Origin: Ichthyophthirius multifiliis
Taxonomy: Eukaryota; Ciliophora; Oligohymenophorea; Hymenostomatida
Reading direction: 5' to 3'
Length of the DNA: 30,813 nt
Assembly (NCBI RefSeq): GCF_000220395.1
Contig: NW_004087616.1
Coordinates: 1 to 30,813 of the forward strand
Position numbers and translations under genes: made by a program. The notes below the pieces were generated by a model that saw only the letters and a program-made list of their open reading frames with translations, was not told the origin of the DNA and did no database searches. Of the stretch, positions 22,748 to 30,813 are shown one piece after another. Numbering within the stretch: position 1 is the stretch's first letter; every line of letters begins with the position of its first letter.

Positions 22748-24316
22748 AAAAAAACTATAGCTATATATATGCGAATTTAATAAAAATATTTTATAAAAGT
22801 ATAAATATTTATCCATATTTTTTTTAACTGTTTATTGGATAAAATAAATGTAAAATTTACAAATTTTTCGTATTTTACACCACAATAAACTAAAAATTCG
22901 CTAATTAAAATAATTATATATATTTTTAAAAGTTATTGAAAATAATAGTAAAAATTAAAATTATAATTTTTTAATAATTACATTCCTTCAATAGTTATTC
23001 CAATCATTATCTTTCAATAGTATTGTTCCCATGATATCTTCTAATTACCTTTTTAGTAAATTATCCTAAAAAATGATTATCAATAATAAAACTAATAGCT
23101 TTTCTGCATCAATTAACTTTAGACTTTATTAATCCCAATAATTCATAAAAATAGAATTTAAAATTTAAATTTAAAAATATAAAATATTTATAAGTAAATT
23201 TTAATTTTCAAGCCAGATAAATCCTAATCTAAATCTATAATTGATTATTTTATTAATTGGTTAAACCTAATGATACCTCTATTTTAAATATATTATATAG
23301 CCTAATATTTTTATATAAATTTAGATTTTCTTAAAAATAAAAAAGTTAAAATTTACTAATTATTTTTTAAATATTATAACATGTTCTATCATATTTATGC
23401 AAAATTACTTATTTAAATTATTAATTTTTATATTATTTTTTTGAATTAAATTTATTTTAATTTATGATAATATATATATCTACTTAGCTTTTAATTCTTG
23501 AATGTTAAATTTTTTTTATTATTATTATTTTAATATCTTTGTAATCATTTAATTCTTATTATTATTTTTAATTTTAAATAAATTATTCATTAATAATAAT
23601 GAAAAATTAATATTTTTTCTTTATTGCTTATAATTATTAGTAATATTGATATTTTTATATATTTTATAAACCTAAAATTTATTTTATTACAATTTTATTA
23701 TATGTTAATTTATTTATAAACATTAAATATTTAACTATTATTATTATTATTATTATCATTATTTTTAATTTTTTTTAATTAATATTTTTAACAACTTTGT
23801 AATTATTATTTTTTATTTTATATGATTTACTTTTCTTTCTTTACTTAATCTAATAAGAATTTAATTTTGAACATTTTTTTATATATTGTATATTATAAAT
23901 TTATTTTTAAAAAATATATAGTTTACTATTATTTTTTAATTTTTAAAAATATTGTTTTTGTTTTTTACTTGATTTTATAAGTATTTTCTGAATATATTCA
24001 AAATTTTTTATTTATTATTCTTTTTCTTATTAATATATAAATAAAAAATTATAATAATTATTACTTTTTATATTTAGCATTTATCTTTTTTTATTTTTAA
24101 AATTTTTAAATATAGCATATTTATTATTATTAATATACTTTTTTAATATATTTATAGATACAAAAAAATAAATATAAAAATACATTCTAGTTTTTTTTTT
24201 TAAAGGAGATTTAATATTATTTTTATTGTTAAAAATAAAAATATATAATAAATAATATAACTATATAATAATTAATAATTATTTTAATTAGAATAAAAAA
24301 ATAAAATAAAATAAAA
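22748..24316. other. AT-rich intergenic region with simple repeats
   Basis: About 1.6 kb of mostly A/T sequence, including TTA trinucleotide runs around 23517-23530 and 23737-23756. Apart from the weak minus-strand candidate near 22988-23160, nothing coding is visible. The last part (24200-24316) is the upstream region of the next plus-strand gene and ends in A-rich sequence before its ATG. Confidence 0.55.
22988..23137 (-). CDS. Possible small protein or 3' exon, unrecognised
   Basis: On the minus strand a frame beginning near an ATG (MNYWDQQSLKLIDAEKLL) runs to a TGA at 22988. It ends in a segment with good amino-acid variety, reading LLKRQLEDIMGTILLKDN. The region is visibly less AT-rich than its flanks. 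Further upstream on the same strand (about 23200-23290) another open stretch reads RGIIRFNQLIKQSIIDLDQD, so this may be the last exon of a small spliced gene. I could not find a convincing junction between the two, and no family is recognised. Confidence 0.3.
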
Positions 24317-24997
24317 ATGAGTAAATCAATTAACGAAATGATAGAATTTATGATACAAAATAAATAGGAAGCAAAAAAAGAATTTGATAATATCTAATAT
24401 GTATAAAATAAAAAAGCATAAAGAATGAAACCTGAATAAATATAAGATATACTTCCAATAGTAAAGACAAAAGAAGAAGTTTATTAAGAAATGAGATTAA
24501 GATATAAAAATTCTTGGAAAAGTATAACCATTATCAATTTTTTTTATGCTTAATACTTTAAAAAGGTCCTGGATATAAAAACGATGAATTTAGTAAACCA
24601 ACATGTTTAAGGGGAAATGTTTTGAGCGAATGGTAATACGAAAGATGTTTTTTAGCAGAAAGATCATACAAACATCCAAAATAATTTAAAGGATTTAAAG
24701 GATCTATTTTTAGTAGAGAATTTCCAGAACCTAGTGATAAAGGATTATCTTAATAAATTTAGAAATATTTGTAAATATAACAATAAAACACCAAGACTAT
24801 AGATATAGGCCTTCTAAATATGGAAAACAAAACTAGATTTGAAGCTTGAATAAATAGAAAATAGAAATAAAGAACCTTTTAAATATGTAAACACTGCTTA
24901 AAGTAAAGATTTTGGACATGACATGCATTCTACATGGGAAAAAGAAATTAAACATAAATAAAATACTAAATATATTAATTCACAAACAATTTAATGA
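24317..24997 (+). CDS. Small hypothetical protein, three exons
   Basis: The start ATG sits in an A-rich context and opens MSKSINEMIEFMIQNK. Introns read at 24522-24565 (phase 1) and 24771-24802. Exon 2 encodes a Gly/Cys/aromatic-rich segment, KSPGYKNDEFSKPTCLRGNV, then ERCFLAERSYKHPKQFKGFK and FPEPSDKGL. After the second intron comes YRPSKYGK, then a single-base shift in the A4 run at 24824-24827. The frame then continues through EPFKYVNTAQSKDFGHDMHS to a TGA at 24995. The total is about 200 residues. There is no membrane segment or signal peptide. I do not recognise the family; the short Pro/Tyr/Trp-rich motifs would suit a ciliary structural protein, but this is a guess. Confidence 0.6.
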
Positions 24998-25086
24998 TTT
25001 TATTTATAAATATATAAAATTATTTTAAATTTTTTTTTCTTTTAAAAAATATATTAATAAAAAGAAAATTTTATACAAATAAAAAA

Positions 25087-26121
25087 ATGGAAATAATATA
25101 AGCATAAAAACCAAGTGAATTTTTAGAAAATAAATATAAAAAAGTTGAGTAAGCAGAAAATTTAATGAAAAGTTTTATGAAAGATAAATATTTGCAATTT
25201 AAAGTTTTTTTTTTTTTATTTTTTAGACTATAAAATATAATTTATTTAGTTTTTGCTTGAAATTTAAAATAAAAATTATGATGAAGCCGAATTTATAGCC
25301 GCTTAAAGTATATAAATATTTTTAATTTTCGTTATTTTAATTAATAAAGTACTTTCTTAAAATTAAAATAATGAAACAATTTTATTATTTTGGGATATGT
25401 TAAGAAAATACAAGGATGAATGTATATTTTAAATATTATTTTTTTAATATTATTAATATCATATTTCCTTATTTTTTTATAAATTTATTAAAAAATAGTT
25501 TACTAAATGGATTAAGAAGAGTAATTAGAAGAAGAAGACGAAGACGAAGACGATGATGAATACGAAGATGAAGATGAAGAAGATGAAAAAGAAGAGGAAG
25601 GAGAAGAAGAAGAAAAAGAAGAAGAAGGAGAGTATTCAGATGAACCTGATGATGAATGGAGAACTGAAGATGAATATGATACTGATGAATTGGCTTTAAA
25701 AGAAGAGGATGAAGAAGAGGAAGAAGAAGAATATGATGATGAAAAATTTGATTAGTAAAATGAGGAAGATGAAGAATAAAAAAAAAGAAAAAAAATACAG
25801 CTCTAATTAGAAAAATAAAAAATAAATAAAAAAAATTAATCTGAACAAAAATAGCAATAAAAAAAAAATCAATCAGTTTTATCAGAAAAAGGAACTGCAA
25901 ATTAATAAAAAACGATAAAAAGTAATGAAAGAAAAATAAGTTCTATTGTAAATAAAAATGTTAATATTAATAATATATAGCAAACATAAAAATAAGAAGA
26001 TGAATAAAAAAATGTTAAAACAATAATATTAAACAATAATCTTTATAATAAATTTAAAGTTAGGAAAAGATAAAATTAAATGTTAAAAAAACTAATAGTA
26101 TGGCTATAGCAAATAGTTTGA
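25087..26121 (+). CDS. Acidic, Gln-rich hypothetical protein with helical N-terminus
   Basis: It opens MEIIQAQKPSEFLENKYKK. Introns read at 25204-25249, 25308-25349 and 25422-25516. Spliced, the N-terminal 100 residues are helical: KYLQFKFLLEIQNKNYDEAE, then NNETILLFWDMLRKYKDE. This faintly recalls a LisH/CTLH-like dimerisation helix. The next 85 or so residues are almost entirely Asp and Glu, punctuated by EYSDEPDDEWRTEDEYD, followed by a Lys/Gln/Asn-rich basic tail to the TGA at 26119. Such acidic-then-basic proteins are often nuclear or histone-binding, but no family is recognised. The minus-strand ORF covering the acidic block is its codon shadow. Confidence 0.6.
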
Positions 26122-26423
26122 AAAAATGAAAACATTTTTTAAAATATATTTACTTATTATATAATTAATATTTTATTACAATTCTAAGATAAAATAATTT
26201 AAAGTATATTTTAATTTAATTTAAAATAAAATATAAATATAATATATATTGTTATATTTATTTAATATAAATAAAAAATTATTTAATAAATTTAATTTTA
26301 TAAAACAAAGTTCATTATTCAAATTTATCGTAAGAAAAATAGAAAAAATAATAAACATTATTTAGAAAAATTAGAAATAAAAATGAAATATATAATAGTT
26401 TGTAATTAGTTTATTTAATTAGT

Positions 26424-26471
<48 letters not shown>

Positions 26472-27523
26472 TATTATTAATAATTTTTTATTTTATTTAT
26501 TAATTATTTTAATAACTGAATTTGTTACAAATTTTTTTTTATTTTATGTTAAAATTTACATAATATATTTAATATTTGTTAAATATGATATAACTTTATT
26601 ATATTAAAAATAATTTTTAAATATATATTTATATTTCTATTTTATTTTTTATTTTTTTATTTTATTTTATTTCTCTTTTTTTTTAGATTACTCATTTTTA
26701 TTTTAATTTAATATTTTTAACACTATCTTATAAAAATAATAATTTCAAATATTATTTATTTATTAAATAATTATTAATTTTCGATTTAATATATATTTTT
26801 ATTTTTATTTTTAAACATAAATTATTTTATCTTATGTAATAAACAAAAATTGACATCATTTAATTTTTTTTAATTATTTAAATGAATATTTGATATTTTT
26901 CTATTATTATAAATATTGATAAGTATTTAATATTAAATTCAATAATTTTAATTTAATTAAAAAATAATTTTACGATATATATATTAATAAATAAATTTTA
27001 AGTTAATTTAAATAATTAAGAATTATATTTATGATTAAGTATTATTTTACACAATAATACTTATTATAATTCTGTAGTAAAATATTATTTTTAAAAAGAA
27101 AAATAATTATAATATTTAAATAACATAATTTTAGAAAAAAATTTTATTAAAGTGATTAATAATAATAATTTTAAAAAGCATAAATTATTAAATTTGAATA
27201 AAAGTTATTTTAATAAAAAAATATTTATTAATTAATAATAAAATAAAAAAATCAAAGAAAAATTCCTAAAATTTACTAAGGAAAAAATTTTATAAAAATT
27301 ATGAAACTATACAGATGCTACGTAATCTCCAGTTAAATATACAAATTATCAAAATAGGAATAATTATTAAATAAAAATATGAATTTATTCTAAATTTTAA
27401 GCTATATAAATATCTAAAAATTAAATAATGGGTTTAATATGATTTATTAAAAAAAATATTTCTAAAATAAATATTAACCACAAAAATTATAAATATTTTA
27501 TAATAATATAAAAAAAATTAAAA
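26122..27523. other. AT-rich intergenic region
   Basis: About 1.4 kb between the acidic protein gene and the NDPK-like gene, both on the plus strand. Composition is almost entirely A/T, with a long TA run listed separately and numerous A and T homopolymers. I see no coding stretch, RNA gene or mobile element. Confidence 0.6.
26428..26474. repeat. TA dinucleotide microsatellite
   Basis: An essentially uninterrupted TA run of about 20 units with one AA interruption near its right end, lying in intergenic DNA. Confidence 0.9.
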
Positions 27524-29188
27524 ATGAAAAATACTTATAATCCATAATGTATTAACATTCCATATACAATAGGAATCATAAAGCCTAATATATGTTTGAT
27601 ATAAGAAAATGTAAGTAAAACATAAATAATATATAAACTTAAATTCATATAAATAAGATTGAAAGTATAATAGATAGTATTAAATCTAAAGGTTTCACTA
27701 TATAAACTATTTTATAGAGAGAACTTTTCAAACAAGAAGTTGAAAATTTACTTTACATGCATATAGATAATTTTTATTTCGAAGATTTAGTAAATTATAT
27801 GCTTTCTGGGTAGTGTACTGTATTCCTTTTGACACATAAAACTGAGGACCCAATAAATTTATGGAAAAAATTAATTGAATAGAATTATATATGCGATGGG
27901 TAATTTGATAAAAAAGATTTTTATGGAAGTGAAAATTAAAAAGAAGCTAATAAAGAAAGATAGATATTTTATATGGAAATTCCTTAGTAACCGCCTTAAT
28001 ATATTTTTGAGAAAAATAAGATATTTTTAAATACTATACTTAATTTTGTATTTCCTGTAAGTTTAAATAATTGTAATTCGAATGAAAGATTGGATATGCT
28101 GGCTATTTATGGCCCTGTTTTTAATTATCATAATGTAGATTAATGTTTATGTTTATTATGTAGCAGAATTGGTAAAGATTTTCTAAAAAAAACTAAAAAA
28201 AAATCTCGTATTTTAGATGAGAAAAATGTAGAAATTTTACAAAATTAATTTTGTGAAAAATGCAGGCACCATTGTAATAATTTCCCACATTTATTAAGCG
28301 GATCTTAGTAAAATTATATAATAAATGATTTTGAAATTAGTTTTATGGCCTAATAAGAGAAAAAGTAATATTTTATTTCCTTACTTTAAGCAAAAAAAGG
28401 AAATTTAGCAAATAATATTATAGAAAATACTGTACTTGAAGAACCAAAAATAATGAAATATTCTAAAAATTAAGTCATTGAGTTAATTTAATCACTTAAA
28501 ACTGATTATTTTAATAGATATAAATTTTCTGAATTATAATAGTAAATTTATTATATATTTTTTAATATATTTAATATTCAAAAAAAATTAATTTAATTAA
28601 AATTTATATCCATTTTTTCTTATTTTTTTTTATAAAAAATTAAATAAAATATAAAAAACATAATTAGCAAAAATATTTATATAATATAGAATTATTTTGG
28701 AAGATAGAAGAACAAGAATGGAATATTTGTTTTCTTTTATATTTAAAGAACCTGTCTTAAGTCTAGTAAACTCTAATATTTAATTAAAATCAAACAATTC
28801 CTCAAATTTAGAAAACATAAAATTTACATTAAATAGAAAGTTACCTTTATCTATTATAAATAAATAATAGAAAAAAAATGTAAATTATTTTGTTATATCT
28901 ATTTATTTTTAAAAAAATTAATTAAAGTTTAGTTTTGGATATAAATAAAAAATTGAAAAAAAATTGTCAGATATATAATTTGATATAATTTTTCAACAAT
29001 ATATTGATAAAAATTTAGCTAGCATTTGTTGTATTCAAGATATATCTAAAAACAATTGTTATAAATAAGCTATTCATATTATTAGGGAATTAAAAGAAGA
29101 TAAATTTTGGGATAAATATTCAGGTTTAAAATTTAATTCTTAAGGAAAGTATATAAAATTATAGCCATTAGGCTATTATGCAAAATGA
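27524..29188 (+). CDS. NDPK-like protein lacking the catalytic histidine, with Cys-rich tail
   Basis: Introns at 27611-27657 (phase 0) and 28542-28689 (phase 2) give a 489-residue protein. Residues about 14-140 follow the nucleoside-diphosphate-kinase fold: TIGIIKPNICLIQENIESII, KSKGFTI, LVNYMLSGQCTVFLL, INLWKKLIE and FYGSENQKEANKERQIFY. The family's active-site NxxHGSD is DFYGSEN here, so Tyr118 replaces the phospho-accepting His and phosphotransfer is not expected. The Lys of IIKPN is kept. The remaining 350 residues contain paired Cys motifs (CLCLLC, CEKCRHHC) that could bind zinc, then helical sequence ending LGYYAK. Axonemal NME proteins often carry similarly altered NDPK domains, so a ciliary or scaffold role is possible but unproven. 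Confidence 0.72.
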
Positions 29189-30595
29189 TGTTTTATTCAT
29201 TATCCATTATCTATTATATATTAAGTTATTTTATAAAATTATATTATTGTCAATAAAATTAAAATAAATAATTTGTCTTAAAACATAACATATATATTTT
29301 TTTAAAAAAATATTATTAATTAAAAACTTTATTTTCTAAGCAATAATTTTTAATCTTTAATATAATTTATTAAAATTTTAAAAAATTAAACTATAAATTA
29401 CTCTTCAATTGATAAAAAAATGAGGTCAAGTAATTTTTTAATTAATTAAAAATTATTAAATAAATAATTTTATTTTTTAAATATAAATAAAAAAATATTT
29501 GTTTTTAATATAAATAAAAAATATTTGTTTTTAATATAAATAAAATATTTTTATACTTTCTTAATAGAATATTAAATTAAATAAAAGCAATAATAATGTT
29601 TAAATTATTCTTTATTTTTTTAGAAGTATAAATAGTCATAAGCGAACATCTTAAAATAAGAGAACTTATTATTATCAAATTAAAATTAAATAATTTGATA
29701 AAAAAAAAATGAAGATAATAGAAATATTAAAAATATGAAAAATTACTATTAATTGTATATAATTGTGTGCACATAATTAACAGAGAGTAAAAATATACTT
29801 TAAATATCAAAAAAAAAAAAGTGTTACTATAAGAAATATAAAACATGTGTTGAAGTTTTTACTTGTAATTCATTAATATTTTTATTTATTATTATTTTAA
29901 TGTGTAAAAATGAAATTTTATATTAAAAATATTATATTTAAAAATAAATAAAATATTGATTTTTTTTACGTTTTTAATTTTATTTTTTTAATTAATAAAG
30001 ATTTATTTGAATTTTTAGAAATTTTATTATTTCTTCATAAAATAAATAATAGTAATACTTGCATTTAATTTAATAAAAAATTAATCAATTTATGTGTTTA
30101 TTATATTAAATATTTTTTATATATATAATTCAAATAATTATTTATTAAAAAGAAAAAAAAATTGATTTAATATTTTTTAAATTAGATATTAGTTTTTTAT
30201 TTTGTTTATAATTTCTTTAAACTTTTTATTAAAAATAATTAAATTAATATATTATTAAATTTTGTATTTAATTTAATAAAGCAAAATAGTTTTTAATTTG
30301 AATTTATCATCATTTTTATTAATTAATTTAAATGTATAAAAATAAATATTTTTTTTTAAATAAATAAATATTTTAGATTTATTCAAATAGAGTTGTAATA
30401 AATAAATACTAAATTATTTAGATTAATTTTATATAATATTTTTTTTAATTTTTAAATTTATATTTTTTAATCAAGCCTATATATATAAATTTATTTTGAA
30501 AAAATAAATATATAAAAAATATTTATAAAAATAAATATATATATTCTTAGAGTGTGAATTTATAGATTAAAAATATATATGCAAAGAGTATATTT
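29189..30595. other. Subtelomeric AT-rich region
   Basis: Non-coding A/T sequence between the last gene and the telomere-adjacent repeats. It contains a short tandem repeat near 29477-29550 and many homopolymer runs. I see no gene, and no other element can be supported. Confidence 0.6.
29477..29550. repeat. Tandem repeat, about 26-nt unit, nearly three copies
   Basis: The unit TTAATATAAATAAAAAATAT followed by TTGTTT occurs twice almost exactly, with a shortened third copy. Copies differ mainly in the length of the A run. It is probably a slippage-derived repeat. Confidence 0.7.
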
Positions 30596-30596
30596 A

Positions 30597-30707
30597 GGTT
30601 ATAATTATATTTGGATAAATAAATACAAAAATATATTAAGAATTGGTATTTATAGGTTATAAATATATTTGGATAGGGTAGTTATATGTTATAAATATAT
30701 TTGGATT
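30597..30707 (+). repeat. Telomere-adjacent repeat, three dispersed copies
   Basis: The motif GTTATAAATATATTTGGAT appears at about 30655-30674 and 30688-30706, and in a diverged form (GGTTATAATTATATTTGGAT) at about 30598-30616. G content rises steadily toward the telomere, with GGATAGGG and GGATTGGG directly after the last two copies. Confidence 0.7.
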
Positions 30708-30715
30708 GGGTATTT

Positions 30716-30794
30716 GGGGTTGTGGGGTTGGGGTTGGGGTTGGGGTTGGGGTTGGGGTTGGGGTTGGGGTTGGGGTTGGGGTTGGGGTTGGGGT
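30716..30794 (+). repeat. Telomere, GGGGTT repeats
   Basis: A first GGGGTT unit at 30716-30721 is followed by two extra bases (GT) and then about 12 perfect GGGGTT units to 30794. G4T2 added in this orientation (G-rich strand 5' to 3' toward the chromosome end) is the telomere of Tetrahymena-like ciliates. The right side of the window is therefore a true chromosome end, and its macronuclear origin follows from the gene density and short introns. Confidence 0.97.
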
Positions 30795-30813
30795 CTGAGA
30801 CACGCAACAGGGG
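30795..30813 (+). other. Probable 454 library adapter remnant
   Basis: The final 19 bases, CTGAGACACGCAACAGGGG, break the telomere repeat abruptly and have a composition unlike the rest of the window. They match my recollection of the start of the Roche/454 rapid-library adapter. This is vector-type contamination, not chromosome sequence. Confidence 0.85.

Noticed and set aside
25469-25900. Minus-strand ORF rich in Leu, Phe and His
   Set aside because: It is the complement of GAA/GAT codons in the acidic block of the plus-strand gene. The plus frame continues coherently through splice junctions, and the minus frame has no family features.

Overview
This window is the telomeric end of a macronuclear chromosome from an oligohymenophorean ciliate. 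Four observations support this. Long reading frames appear only when TAA and TAG are read as Gln, and every gene model ends in TGA. The right end is a G4T2 telomere. Most introns are 34-65 nt and almost pure A/T. The DNA is extremely AT-rich. This combination resembles Ichthyophthirius multifiliis or a close Tetrahymena relative; the species is an inference. The usual ORF rules (standard code, no introns) miss nearly everything here.

Layout, left to right: 1-3032 is AT-rich with no confident gene. 3033-11427 (+) is a guanylyl cyclase of about 2,586 residues: a degenerate P4-ATPase-like N-terminal half followed by two class III cyclase domains. 11612-12440 (+) is a decayed casein kinase 1-like copy. 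12805-16405 (-) is the most striking gene: a peroxiredoxin-like domain without its peroxidatic Cys, spliced in frame to seven tandem truncated-hemoglobin domains. 17037-22747 (+) diverges from it and encodes a protein of about 1,531 residues with a LamG-like region, a CxxC thioredoxin-like (SelW/Rdx-type) segment and three CHORD-type zinc modules. One of its introns is a hexamer minisatellite. 22748-24316 is largely non-coding, with a possible small minus-strand gene. 24317-24997 (+) and 25087-26121 (+) are small unrecognised genes, the second strongly acidic. 27524-29188 (+) is a nucleoside-diphosphate-kinase-like protein with Tyr at the catalytic His position and a Cys-rich tail. 29189-30715 is subtelomeric, and 30716-30794 is telomere. 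The final 19 bases are not telomeric and look like 454 library adapter.

Two genes meet head-to-head across 16406-17036 (a shared upstream region), and the cyclase and polyglobin converge across the kinase relic. A link between haem/redox sensing (polyglobin) and cGMP synthesis (the cyclase) is suggested only by proximity.

At least five apparent one-base frameshifts sit in or next to homopolymer runs inside otherwise well-preserved genes. Together with the adapter remnant, this points to pyrosequencing base-calling error rather than gene decay for most of them. Exon coordinates were worked out by hand from frame continuity, GT..AG borders and family motifs.
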